64,000 bases of DNA from Rathayibacter rathayi. GTDB lineage: Bacteria; Actinomycetota; Actinomycetes; Actinomycetales; Microbacteriaceae. Numbering within the stretch: the first letter of the stretch is position 1; every line of letters begins with the position of its first letter. The DNA is taken from positions 2,232,001-2,296,000 of the forward strand of contig NZ_CP028129.1 in NCBI RefSeq assembly GCF_004011095.1. Reading direction: 5' to 3'. Made by a program: the position numbers and the translations under genes. The notes beneath the pieces are model-generated. The model ran no database searches and was not told the DNA's origin. It was given only the letters and a program-made list of their open reading frames with translations. Shown here piece by piece: positions 49,891 through 58,284 of this stretch.

Positions 49891-52800
49891 TCAGCCCAGC
49901 AGCTCGCGCACGTCCTCGGCGGTGATCCCGCCCGTGGCAGCGGCGCCGTCGTCGGACATGACTGCCGCGAAGAGCGCGGCCTTCGCCTCCTTGAGGGCCA
50001 TCACCTTCTCCTCGATCGTGTCCTTCGCCACAAGCCGATAGACCATCACCGAGCGGGTCTGACCGATGCGGTGCGCGCGGTCCACGGCCTGCGACTCCGT
50101 GGCCGGGTTCCACCAGGGGTCGAGCAGAATGCAGTAGTCGGCCTCGGTGAGGTTGAGCCCGAATCCACCCGCCTTGAGTGAGATCAAGAACACTCCCGCC
50201 TCGCCGGAGCGGAACCGCTCGATGACCTCGTCGCGCTTCTTCGTCGCTCCGTCGAGGTAGGCGTATTCGATGCCGGCCGCGTCGAGTCGGCCGCGGACCC
50301 GGCCAAGGAACCGCGTGAACTGGCTAAAGACCAGCACGCGATGGCCTTCACCGAGCGCGTCGCCCAGCAGGTCGTCGAGCAGGTCGAGCTTGGTGGAGGG
50401 GACGCTCTCGTGCGCCTCGTCGACCAGCGCCGCATCGAGGGCGACCTGGCGCAGCACCGTCAGCGCGCGGAAGATCGCGAAGCGGTTCTTCTCGAAGTCG
50501 CCGATCAGGCCGAGAACCCGCTGCCGCTCCCGCGCCAGATAGGTGTCATAGACCTTCCGTTGCTTCGGGCCGAGCTCGACCTCGAGGGTCTGCTCCTGCT
50601 TGGGCGGCAGCTCCGTGGCGACGAGCTCCTTCGTGCGCCGCAGCATCAGCGGGCGAATGCGACGCCGCAGTTGCGAGAGCTTCTCGCTGTCGGCTTCGCG
50701 CTCGATCGGCTTCTGATAGAACTCGACGAAACCGGCGGGCGAGGGGAACAGGCCCGGAGCGACGATCGACAGGAGCGACCACAGCTCCATCACGTTGTTC
50801 TCCATCGGCGTGCCGGTGATGGCGAGCTTGAACGGTACGTCGAGGCGGCGCGCGAGCTGATGCGTGGCCGACTGGCGATTCTTGACGAACTGCGCCTCGT
50901 CGAGCAGGAGCCCCGACCACTGAATGCCCGAGTACGACTCGTAGTCGAGCCGGAACAGCGCGTAGGAGGTGATCACCAGCTCCGCCTCGCCGATGACGCT
51001 CGAGAGCGCCCTCCGCTTCTTCTTCGACGTCTCGTCGATGCCGACCACGCGCAGGTCCGGAGCGAAACGCTTGGCCTCGCCGACCCAGTTGGGCACGACG
51101 CTGGTGGGCGCGACGACGAGGAACGGGCGCGGCGAGGTGCCCGCCTCCTGGGCCGCGGCGCGCTGCTCCTGCATCACCCGGCTGACCAGGGCGAGGGACT
51201 GCACGGTCTTGCCCAGGCCCATGTCGTCCGCGAGCACGCCGCCGAGCTGGTTGTCGTACAGGAACGAGAGCCAGTCGTAGCCGAGCTGCTGGTAGGGCCG
51301 CAACTCGACGGCGAAGCCCTCGGGAAGAACGCGGGACTCGAGGGCACCCGTCGCGGTGAAGCCGGAGAGGCCCTCGACGGCACGGCGCCACGCGGCGGCC
51401 TGCGCCTCCACGACGCCCAGCTCGACCAGCTCGTCCCAGAGCGAGGACTGGAAGCGGCTGATCCGCAGAGTCTCGCCGGGGTCGTCCGAAAGCTCTCGGG
51501 CCTCGGCGATCAGCTCGCGGAGGCGGCCGAAGCGTTCGTCGTCGAGGGCGAAGTAGACGCCACTGGGCAAGACCATGTACTCGTCGCCGCGGGCGAGCGC
51601 GAGGAAGATCTCGGCGAGCGGAACCGCCTCGTCGTTGACGGTGACCGAGATCTCAAGGTTGAACCAGTCGCGGCTGTCGGGCTGGGCGACGGTCTGCACG
51701 GCGACCACGGGCGCGGTCTGCGCCTCGCGGTAGTCGACGCGCTCGCCGACCTCCTCGATCTCGACCGTGCCGAGTTCGCGGAGACGCTCGACCTCACCGG
51801 TGAGGAAGCCGACGGTCTGCATGCCGCGCAGGTCGAAGGTGGGGCGCAGGCGCCGGCTCGACGGGGAGACCAGGGCGGGGGTCGACTCCGGGTCCAGGCC
51901 CGCGCCGACGAGGGAGTCGAGGATGCGCTGCTCGGCGTCGAGGTCGCGGTAGCCGGCGTCCTCGCCGACCCGCAGCGGCAGCCGCTCGGCGTCGACGCCG
52001 CGCGCCCCCTCCACCGCGTAACGCCACCACCACGAGCCGCGCAGGCCCGCACCCTCGGTGTGCTCGAGGGTGAGCCCCAGCCGCGGCTCGGGCACGGCGG
52101 GCGCCTCGAAGGAGCCGTCCCGGGAGACGATGTCGAACAGCCGGTGCAGCCGCTGATAGTGCTCGGTGAGGAAGGCCGACTCCTCGGCGACCGGGATGCG
52201 GATCGCCTCGCGGCTCCACAGGAAGGTGCGCGCCGAGGACAGCAGCGGCGCGGCGAACGGGATGAGGGTGACCGGGCGGGCACGCAGCTCCTCGCCCCCC
52301 TCCCAGGTGTAGAGGCCGACGGCCGGGTCGCCGATGAAACCGAACTCCTCGGGGGCCGGGTGGTCGCCGATCGCGACGAGCGAGCGCAGCTCGAGGCCCG
52401 CGGGGGTGCGCGTGACGTCGATGGAGGCGGTGGCCGTGGTATCGAGGATCTTCAGCGGCGTCTGGTCGCGATCGCCCATCACCAGGCCGATGCCCGCGCG
52501 GACGGCGCCGTGCAGGGCCGCCCAGATCGCCTCGCTCCGGCACTGGTCGAGGTAGAGCCAGGTGTCGGGCGAGTAGTAGCTGGAGGCGCTGTGCCCCGAG
52601 AGCAGGCCCTGCATCTCGCGGATGACGTCGATCTGGCGCTCGTCGTAGTCGTGGCTGTAGTGCAGGTAGCCGAGGTCGCGCCAGCTCGCGCCGGTGCGCA
52701 CCCAGCGGTCGCGGTCGCCCATCCGCACCGGTCGCACGCCCAGGCGCGGACGCGGCTCGGGCGGCGGGCGGTAGGAGTTGTAACGGCCGGGCGGACGGCG

Positions 52801-53313
52801 CACGGGCTCGCCGGGCAGCAGCTCGAATTGCAGGCCCAGCGGGATGCCGGTGCGCGAGCGCTCGGCGCCGGCGAGCAGAGGAGCGAGTGCGCTGCGCCAC
52901 TCCGGCACCGCGTCGACGGCGGCCTCACCCGGGAACGGGCCCGCCACTCCGCCCTCGCGCTCGCGGCGCAGGGCCTCGATCAGGACGGCCGCGACGTGCT
53001 TGCACTCGCGCTTGACCGGGCAGCTACAGGCGCCGCCGAGCAGGCTCCAGTGGTCGCCCTCGTCGCGCAACTGCACGCTCACCGCGTAGGGCAGCCGACC
53101 GGATCCGCGGACCTGGCCGAAGAGGCGGGTCCGGCCACCGAACCACTGCAGCTCGCGGACGCGTCCCTCGTCGGCATAGGCGGCGCCCTTCCCGAACGCG
53201 GCAGAACCGACGAGCGCGCGGATGTCCTGCTCCCAGAACGGCTCGTGGCCGGCGGTCACCGACCCGGGTGCGGCCGACGGCAGCACCTCACCGGGGGGAC
53301 TCTGGCGGGCCAT
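49891..53313 (-). CDS. SNF2-family helicase with SWIM zinc finger
   Basis: An 1140-residue protein. A SWIM zinc motif lies near residue 100 (CSCPVKRECKH). A large central region (about 150-640) is specific to bacterial SNF2 proteins. The ATPase core then runs from about 660: Walker A DMGLGKTVQSLAL, DEAQ box LLLDEAQFVKN, LAITGTPMENNVMEL, and the helicase C domain with VFSQFTRFL and DPWWNPATESQAVDRAHRIGQ. It moves along double-stranded DNA or remodels protein-DNA complexes. ATG 53313 is used; a GTG three codons upstream is possible. No methylase or DISARM/other defence genes are adjacent, so a housekeeping role is likelier. Confidence 0.92.
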   Translation of the reverse strand: MARQSPPGEVLPSAAPGSVTAGHEPFWEQDIRALVGSAAFGKGAAYADEGRVRELQWFGGRTRLFGQVRGSGRLPYAVSVQLRDEGDHWSLLGGACSCPVKRECKHVAAVLIEALRREREGGVAGPFPGEAAVDAVPEWRSALAPLLAGAERSRTGIPLGLQFELLPGEPVRRPPGRYNSYRPPPEPRPRLGVRPVRMGDRDRWVRTGASWRDLGYLHYSHDYDERQIDVIREMQGLLSGHSASSYYSPDTWLYLDQCRSEAIWAALHGAVRAGIGLVMGDRDQTPLKILDTTATASIDVTRTPAGLELRSLVAIGDHPAPEEFGFIGDPAVGLYTWEGGEELRARPVTLIPFAAPLLSSARTFLWSREAIRIPVAEESAFLTEHYQRLHRLFDIVSRDGSFEAPAVPEPRLGLTLEHTEGAGLRGSWWWRYAVEGARGVDAERLPLRVGEDAGYRDLDAEQRILDSLVGAGLDPESTPALVSPSSRRLRPTFDLRGMQTVGFLTGEVERLRELGTVEIEEVGERVDYREAQTAPVVAVQTVAQPDSRDWFNLEISVTVNDEAVPLAEIFLALARGDEYMVLPSGVYFALDDERFGRLRELIAEARELSDDPGETLRISRFQSSLWDELVELGVVEAQAAAWRRAVEGLSGFTATGALESRVLPEGFAVELRPYQQLGYDWLSFLYDNQLGGVLADDMGLGKTVQSLALVSRVMQEQRAAAQEAGTSPRPFLVVAPTSVVPNWVGEAKRFAPDLRVVGIDETSKKKRRALSSVIGEAELVITSYALFRLDYESYSGIQWSGLLLDEAQFVKNRQSATHQLARRLDVPFKLAITGTPMENNVMELWSLLSIVAPGLFPSPAGFVEFYQKPIEREADSEKLSQLRRRIRPLMLRRTKELVATELPPKQEQTLEVELGPKQRKVYDTYLARERQRVLGLIGDFEKNRFAIFRALTVLRQVALDAALVDEAHESVPSTKLDLLDDLLGDALGEGHRVLVFSQFTRFLGRVRGRLDAAGIEYAYLDGATKKRDEVIERFRSGEAGVFLISLKAGGFGLNLTEADYCILLDPWWNPATESQAVDRAHRIGQTRSVMVYRLVAKDTIEEKVMALKEAKAALFAAVMSDDGAAATGGITAEDVRELLG

Positions 53314-53432
53314 GAACCTCACGCTCTCCGCGCTCGAACGAACGCATCCGCCTATTCAACCTGATCCCGGGGACGCGGCGGACCGCCGGGCGGGATCTGC
53401 GGAGGACGCACGGCTGTCCCTACGATGCAGGG

Positions 53433-54545
53433 ATGCCCCGTCTGGCCGTCGTCTCGGCGCACACCTCCCCGCTCGAGCAGCCCTCGACGGGCGACGCGGG
53501 TGGCATGAACGTGTACCTGGCGGCGGTCCTGCCGGAGCTGGCGACGCTCGGCTGGGAGGTCGAGGTACTCACCCGGGGCGAGGGCATACGGATGCTCGCG
53601 CCCGGCGTGCGAGTGGTCGGCGTTCCCGTGCCGGCGGGCGACAAGTACGCACTGGCCGCGGCGGCACCGGCCTTCGCGCGAGCCGCGGCAGGAGCGGACG
53701 TGGTGCACTCGCACTACTGGGTGTCCGGCCTCGCCGGGGTGCTCACCGGGCGGCCGCATGTGCACTCGATGCACTCGGGTTCGCTGGCGAAGAATGCCCG
53801 ACTCGCACCGGGCGATGTGCCGGAGCCGCGGCAGCGGATCGACGCGGAGCGCTCCGTCCTCGCAGCGGCCGACGCGATCGTGGTGGCGGGAGCCTCGGAG
53901 CGGGAGGACGTCGTCGGCGGGTACGGTGCGGATCCGGCGCGGGTGGTCATGGTACCGCCGGGAGTCGACGCACGGTTCCGACCGGGCGCGGGCGAGCGCT
54001 CGGGAGTGGTCCTGGTCGGGCGCGTCCAGCCGCTCAAGGGGCAGCTGCTCGCGGTGCAGGCACTCGCGGCGATGGTGCCAAGCGAGCGGCCGGTGCTGCG
54101 GCTGGTCGGCGGGGCGACTCCGGGACGGGAGTCGTACCTCGATGCGGTCCACGCCGCCGCGGCTCCGCTGGGCGACCGCGTGCTGATCGAGGGGCCGGCG
54201 GACCGCGACACTGTGGCCGAGCGGCTCCGGAGCGCGCGGCTGGCACTCGTGCCGTCGGCGGCCGAGACCTTCGGGCTGATCGCGCTCGAGGCGGCCGGCA
54301 GTGGGACGCCGGTGCTGGCACGGCGGACGACAGGCTTGGTCGACGCGGTGCGCGAGGGCGGGAGCGGCGTGTTGCTCGCTTCCGACGCGCCCTCTGCGTG
54401 GGCCGAGGCGATGCTCTCCCTGCTGCGGGACCCCGGCGAGCTCTCGCGCCTCGGCCACGGCGGCGTGGAGTGGGCAGCCACCCACTCCTGGCCGGCCGCC
54501 GCCGCCCGCCTGGACGCCGTCTACCGGGGCCTGCTGGCGCGCTGA
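53433..54545 (+). CDS. mshA: GT4 glycosyltransferase, MshA-like (mycothiol)
   Basis: A 370-residue GT-B glycosyltransferase. The N-terminus HTSPLEQPSTGDAGGMNVYL matches the signature of MshA, which joins GlcNAc from UDP-GlcNAc to inositol 3-phosphate to begin mycothiol synthesis. VHSHYWVSGLAG and, in the C-terminal domain, the nucleotide-sugar EX7E motif region AETFGLIALEAAGSGTPVLA are present. It is somewhat shorter than the 420-480 residues of characterised MshA, so a related GT4 enzyme is possible. ATG 53433 lies 6 nt behind TACGAT (53421-53426). Confidence 0.78.
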   Translation: MPRLAVVSAHTSPLEQPSTGDAGGMNVYLAAVLPELATLGWEVEVLTRGEGIRMLAPGVRVVGVPVPAGDKYALAAAAPAFARAAAGADVVHSHYWVSGLAGVLTGRPHVHSMHSGSLAKNARLAPGDVPEPRQRIDAERSVLAAADAIVVAGASEREDVVGGYGADPARVVMVPPGVDARFRPGAGERSGVVLVGRVQPLKGQLLAVQALAAMVPSERPVLRLVGGATPGRESYLDAVHAAAAPLGDRVLIEGPADRDTVAERLRSARLALVPSAAETFGLIALEAAGSGTPVLARRTTGLVDAVREGGSGVLLASDAPSAWAEAMLSLLRDPGELSRLGHGGVEWAATHSWPAAAARLDAVYRGLLAR

Positions 54546-55476
54546 GGGAACCCCGATTCGTCGAGGGAGCCCGCTCCTGCGGGTTCCCTCGACGAGTCGG
54601 GGTTCCCTCGACGGCGGGGGGTGGGAGGGGTGGGGGAGGGGTGGGAGGGGTGGGGGCGAGGGCGAGGCAGGCGCCGCGGGTGGAGCGGTACCAGGGCGCG
54701 AGGCGGTCGGGGGAGACGGCGACCATCGCGGCGCCCGTGAATCCGGCGTCGTTGCCGAAGCGGGCAGGGACGATCTCGGTGCCGATGTCGAGGAAGCGCG
54801 CGAACTCGTCGAAGACGTGCGCCGCCGCGCCTCCGATCACGAACAGTTGCGGCGAGAGCAGCATCTCGAGGTGCCGGTAGTAGACGCCGAGGCGCCCGGC
54901 CCACTCCTCGAGCGTGATGCCCTCGCGCCGGACGGCGGAGAAGCCGACCTGCGGCTCGAAGTCCGGGCCGTCGATGTGCAGGTGGCCGAGCTCGGAGTTG
55001 GGGATCACCACGCCCTCGTGCACGAGCGCCGTGCCGATGCCGGTGCCGAGGGTCGTCAGGAGGAGCAGGCCCTCGCGGCCGTGCATCGCGCCGAACTCGC
55101 GCTCGGCGACGCCCGCCGCATCCGCGTCGTTGACGACGACGACGTCCACTCCGGTCGCCTCCGAGAGCAGGGCCTGCGCGTCGAGGCCGACCCAGCGCTG
55201 GGAGACGTGGGTGGTCTGGCGGACGACGCCGCCGCGGACGATGCCGGGAAAGCCGACACCGACGGGCGTCCCCGCGATCGGCGAGACGTCGCGGACGATG
55301 CCGGCGATCGCCGCGGCGAAGTCCTCGGGCTCCTTGCCCAGCGGGTTCGCCACGGCGAAACGCCGGGCCGCGCGCTCGCCGGTCGTGACATCGACGAGCG
55401 AGGCCTTGATCGACGTCCCCCCGATGTCGACGCCGACGGCGAAGCGCGGGAGGAGGCCGTCCTGGGGCTGGGTCAC
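54034..55476 (-). CDS. ppgK: polyphosphate glucokinase with abnormal C-terminal extension
   Basis: The first 255 residues are a normal ROK-family polyphosphate glucokinase: VGVDIGGTSIKASLVDV (phosphate loop), VVVNDADAAGVAE (catalytic Asp), LLTTLGTGIGTALVHEG and NSELGHLHIDG. It makes glucose 6-phosphate from glucose with polyphosphate or ATP. Family members end shortly after AGFTGAAMVAV. Here the frame continues for about 225 Pro/Arg/Ala-rich residues, through a G-rich repeat and a hairpin, and then antisense to mshA to 54034. A 20-bp tandem duplication at 54621-54660 shifts the frame; without it the frame ends at 54521. GTG 55476 has CGGAG upstream. Confidence 0.85.
   Translation of the reverse strand: MTQPQDGLLPRFAVGVDIGGTSIKASLVDVTTGERAARRFAVANPLGKEPEDFAAAIAGIVRDVSPIAGTPVGVGFPGIVRGGVVRQTTHVSQRWVGLDAQALLSEATGVDVVVVNDADAAGVAEREFGAMHGREGLLLLTTLGTGIGTALVHEGVVIPNSELGHLHIDGPDFEPQVGFSAVRREGITLEEWAGRLGVYYRHLEMLLSPQLFVIGGAAAHVFDEFARFLDIGTEIVPARFGNDAGFTGAAMVAVSPDRLAPWYRSTRGACLALAPTPPTPPPPLPPPAVEGTPTRRGNPQERAPSTNRGSLSAPAGPGRRRPGGRRRPARSGWLPTPRRRGRGARARRGPAAGRASPRPTQRARRKRATRRSRPRAPRRPSLSSAVPAPASHCRPPRARSARRSRPPTARVPAARSGAARPQCRGPPAPRSARGRPAEPRRRGPHRGTTPVPESPRRPAAAPAARLAPSPRVPAPRAAAP
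54544..54609. repeat. 30-bp-arm hairpin between mshA and ppgK
   Basis: Left arm 54544-54573 and right arm 54580-54609 pair at 28 of 30 positions around a 6-nt loop (ctcctg). Each arm holds the word gagggaacccc and the word tcgaggga. It begins inside the mshA stop codon region. The gagggaacccc word also forms the hairpin behind aspS. Probably a bidirectional terminator or a palindromic repeat element. Confidence 0.8.
54621..54660. repeat. 20-bp tandem duplication in a G-rich tract (ppgK 3' end)
   Basis: gtgggaggggtgggggaggg (54621-54640) is repeated at 54641-54660 with two differences at the end. Because 20 is not a multiple of 3, one copy more or less changes the ppgK frame downstream. The plus strand is almost pure G, a candidate for slippage or G-quadruplex formation. 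Confidence 0.75.
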
Positions 55477-55574
55477 GGATGCTCCGTCTGCTGTGGTGGC
55501 GAGTCGGTGACTCGGGAACGCGGCGGCCCGCCGGATCCGGGATCGCGACGAGCCGAAGGCGAGTCTACGAGCCG

Positions 55575-56384
55575 TCAGGTGCGCGCGGGCTCCGAGGGGA
55601 CGCCGAGGACGTAGTCGATCACCGGCTCGTAGAGGTGCACGGCCAGCCCGTCGTCGATCGGCACGACCACCTCGATCGAGCCCTGCGCCTCCGCGACGAA
55701 CACCGCCGGGTCGTTGCAGTCGGCGATCGCGATGACCGGCAGACCGCGCCGGCCGGCCGCTCCCGCGAAGCCGTGGTCGGCGATCACCAGGTCGGGGCGG
55801 ACGCCGAGCTCGTCGAGGCGGTCCAGCAAAGCATCCATCGGCTCGGGCGAGTGGGTGTGCTGGAGCCCTCCCCCGCGGTAGACGCAGGTGACGCCGCCGG
55901 TGCACCAGAGGGACTGGTGCTCGTCTGCGAGTGGCACGCGGATGCCGTCGGGCGCGGCGAAGGGCAGCGCGTTGACGTCAATCACGCGGGCTCCCTGCTC
56001 CGTCGCGGCGGCGGCGAAGCGGCGGTAGACGTCCATCAGCGTCGCGGGATGCGCGGTGGCGAACAGGAGCAGCGAGCCCTCGCGGACGGCGGCGGCGAAC
56101 CGGGCGCGGTAGCGGGCGAGGGCGCGGACGCTCAGGCGGGCGTCGATCCGGTCCTGCCCGCTCTCGAAGGAGGGATCGGTGCTGATCCCGACGCGCTCCC
56201 CCATCAGGGCGAGCAGGCTTTCGAGCGTCCAGCGCTCGGCGACGTCGACCCCGTAGAGGTGAGCGGGCTCGCGAGCGGCGAGCCGGCGGAGGTTGCCGAG
56301 GTTGGACGCACGGCCGGTGAGGACGTCTCCGGCGAGAAGGGAGGAGTCGAGGTACGCCTCGAGCTCGGAGTCGGGTAGCGGCAT
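55575..56384 (-). CDS. conserved actinobacterial protein, phosphatase-like (uncertain)
   Basis: A 269-residue soluble protein that I recognise only loosely as a conserved actinobacterial family sometimes labelled phosphatase. Features are a run of helices (LAAREPAHLYGVDVAERWT), an alpha/beta core with LLLFATAHPATLMDVYRRFA, a Cys/Gly-rich TGGVTCVYRGGGLQHTHSPE, DLVIADHGFAG and PVIAIADCNDPAV. The His/Asp/Cys-rich motifs could bind metal. ATG 56384 has GAGAGG 8 nt upstream; the longer frame to 56450 would overlap the padR promoter. It is 98 nt upstream of ppgK on the same strand. Confidence 0.65.
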   Translation of the reverse strand: MPLPDSELEAYLDSSLLAGDVLTGRASNLGNLRRLAAREPAHLYGVDVAERWTLESLLALMGERVGISTDPSFESGQDRIDARLSVRALARYRARFAAAVREGSLLLFATAHPATLMDVYRRFAAAATEQGARVIDVNALPFAAPDGIRVPLADEHQSLWCTGGVTCVYRGGGLQHTHSPEPMDALLDRLDELGVRPDLVIADHGFAGAAGRRGLPVIAIADCNDPAVFVAEAQGSIEVVVPIDDGLAVHLYEPVIDYVLGVPSEPART

Positions 56385-56431
56385 GCGGGACCTCTCGACG
56401 GGGAGCTTCCAGGCTACGGGGAATTCACGTC

Positions 56432-56460
56432 TTGACAAGCGATCCATCACCGATATATCG
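56432..56460 (+). promoter_or_regulatory. padR promoter with palindromic operator-like -10
   Basis: TTGACA (56432-56437), 16 nt, then TATATC (56454-56459) inside the perfect 10-bp palindrome cgatatatcg (56451-56460). The palindrome over the -10 suits autorepression by the PadR protein encoded downstream; gcatcgcc 10 nt later may be a second half-site. Confidence 0.7.
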
Positions 56461-56554
56461 TTGTTGCATCGCCAAGAGATCGCGAGCAGCCGCTCCCGAC
56501 GGGCGACCGGATTCGATCGACAGGAATCCCCTCACGACAGAGAGCAGCACACCC

Positions 56555-57181
56555 ATGAACCCCAGGACCTTTTTCTCCGACGACCGCCGCGACTCCTGCG
56601 ATGGCGACCACTCCACCCGCCACGAACACCCCGGCCGCGGACAGCGGCGCGGACCCGGCGGTCACGGCCGCGGCTTCGGGCCCGGCTTCGGCTTCGGGCC
56701 CGGCTTTGGGCCCGGCTTCGGCGGCCCCTTCGGCCGCGGCGGAGGACGCGCCCGACGCGGCGACGTCCGCGCAGCTCTCCTCTCTCTCCTCGCCGAGAAG
56801 TCTTCAAACGGCTACGGCCTGATCAAGGCCATCGCCGAGAAGACGAACGGCTCGTGGCGCCCCAGCCCCGGCTCCGTCTACCCCACCCTCCAGCAGCTCG
56901 TCGACGAGGGCCTCATCACGGCCGTCGGCGAGGGCCGCGGCACCGAGTACCAGCTCACGGACGCGGGAGGCACCTACGTCCGCGAGCACGCCGACGAGCT
57001 CGCCGCGGCCTGGGAGGCGACTCCCGGTGCGAGCGACGCCGACCGCGCGTTCATGGAGAACGTCGGCAAGCTGATGGGCGTCGTGCAGCAGTTCCGCGGA
57101 GCGAGCGAGGCCCAGCGCGCCGCCGCCGCCGCGAAACTCGACGAGACCCGCCGCGCGCTGTACCTCATCCTCGCCGACTGA
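56555..57181 (+). CDS. PadR-family transcription regulator with Gly/Phe-rich N-terminus
   Basis: A 208-residue protein. Residues about 30-65 are a Gly/Phe/Pro/His-rich low-complexity run (GRGFGPGFGFGPGFGPGFGG). A PadR winged helix follows (about 70-145; LLSLLAEKSSNGYGLIKAIA, then PSPGSVYPTLQQLVDEGLI and the wing GRGTEYQLTDAG) and a C-terminal dimer helix. PadR proteins of this type repress neighbouring transporter genes and themselves; no transporter is adjacent here. The ATG at 56555 is about 90 nt downstream of the promoter, so the transcript has a leader. Confidence 0.88.
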   Translation: MNPRTFFSDDRRDSCDGDHSTRHEHPGRGQRRGPGGHGRGFGPGFGFGPGFGPGFGGPFGRGGGRARRGDVRAALLSLLAEKSSNGYGLIKAIAEKTNGSWRPSPGSVYPTLQQLVDEGLITAVGEGRGTEYQLTDAGGTYVREHADELAAAWEATPGASDADRAFMENVGKLMGVVQQFRGASEAQRAAAAAKLDETRRALYLILAD

Positions 57182-57238
57182 TCACGACCGACTGCTCACG
57201 ACCGGCTGCTCAGCCGGACCCCAGACGGACGGGACGCC

Positions 57239-57308
57239 GCACAACGTCAGCTGAGAGCGCCTGTCGCGCGCCATCGTGCGCGAGAGTGCATCTCAGCTGA
57301 CGTTGTGC
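57239..57308. terminator. 18-bp perfect hairpin between convergent padR and oleD
   Basis: gcacaacgtcagctgaga (57239-57256) pairs exactly with 57291-57308 across a 34-nt loop that is itself partly self-complementary (tcgcgcgcc and tgcgcgaga). Likely a bidirectional terminator. Confidence 0.75.
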
Positions 57309-57315
57309 GTCGGTC

Positions 57316-58284
57316 TCAGCGGCGGGACGAGGCAGCGAGGCGGGCCAGGCCCTCGTCCAGGCTCACCGACGGGCTCCAGCGCAGCTCGGCGCGGGTGCGG
57401 CGCTGGTCGAACCAGTGTGCGGTCGAGAGCTGCTCGGCCAGGAAGCGCGTCATCGGCGGCTCATCGGCGCCGGCTCGCACGGCCCATACGCGCTCGACGA
57501 GCGACCCGGCGGCTCGCGCGACGCCGGCGGGGACCTTCCACCGCGGCGGCTCGACTCCCGAGGCACGGCAGATCCCGGCCAGCAGCTCAGCGACGGGCCG
57601 GGGCTCACCGTTGGTGACGACGTAGGAGCGGCCGTGCACCTCCTCCGCGCGCCCGAGAGCGGCGACGATCGCCGAGGCGGCGTTGTCGATATACGTCGAG
57701 TCGATTAGCGCCTGCCCGTGCCCGAGCAACGGCAGCCGGCCGGTGCGCGCCCGCTCGACGATGCGGGCCACGAGCTGGGTGTCGCCCGGCCCCCAGACCA
57801 GATGCGGGCGCACGGCCACCACCGAGAATCCCGGCGCGTCGGCCGCGAGGGCCAGCAGCTCAGCGCGGGCCTTGGTGCGCGCGTAATCGCCGCGCGCCCG
57901 TTCCGGATCGGCGGGCTGGGCGTCGTCGCCGGTGATCGAGGAGCCGGCGTGGGCGACCGAGGGCGACGAGATCTGGACGAAGCGAGTCACTCCGGCGCGG
58001 GCGGCTGCGGCGAGGAGGCGGCGGGTCCCGTCGACGTTCACTCGATCGAAGTCGCCCGGGTCGCCCGCGAGCGAGACCTTCGCGGCGAGGTGCACGACCG
58101 CCTCGCAGCCGGCGACCGCCTGCTCCACCGCGCGTGGATCGGTCAGCGAGCCCCGTGCCTCCTCGACACCCGTGACCCCGGAGGGCCGACGCTGGAAGGT
58201 GCGGACCTCGTGGCCCTGGGCAACGAGGTCCGCGGCCACCGCGCCTCCGAGCAGCCCGCTCGCGCCGGTGACCAGGACCCTCAC
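57316..58284 (-). CDS. oleD: 2-alkyl-3-oxoalkanoate reductase, NAD(P)-dependent (OleD-like)
   Basis: A 322-residue extended SDR (3-beta-HSD/epimerase type). The cofactor loop is VTGASGLLGGAVAADL (about 5-20). The YxxxK pair is in DYARTKARAE. It is called OleD from context. In bacterial long-chain olefin synthesis OleD reduces the 2-alkyl-3-ketoacid made by OleA to the beta-hydroxy acid used by OleC. The GTG start at 58284 overlaps the oleBC stop (GTGA). It is the last gene of the operon. Outside this context it would be annotated simply as an NAD-dependent epimerase. Confidence 0.85.
   Translation of the reverse strand: MRVLVTGASGLLGGAVAADLVAQGHEVRTFQRRPSGVTGVEEARGSLTDPRAVEQAVAGCEAVVHLAAKVSLAGDPGDFDRVNVDGTRRLLAAAARAGVTRFVQISSPSVAHAGSSITGDDAQPADPERARGDYARTKARAELLALAADAPGFSVVAVRPHLVWGPGDTQLVARIVERARTGRLPLLGHGQALIDSTYIDNAASAIVAALGRAEEVHGRSYVVTNGEPRPVAELLAGICRASGVEPPRWKVPAGVARAAGSLVERVWAVRAGADEPPMTRFLAEQLSTAHWFDQRRTRAELRWSPSVSLDEGLARLAASSRR

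Noticed and set aside
49891..53313. SNF2 helicase as part of a defence island (DISARM, BREX-like)
   Set aside because: No methylase, nuclease, DUF1998 or PglZ gene lies nearby; neighbours are a hypothetical protein and mshA.
50341..53364. 1007-codon plus-strand open frame
   Set aside because: Exact antisense of the SNF2 helicase gene, whose motifs are unambiguous; composition is Arg/Gly/Glu/Leu filler.
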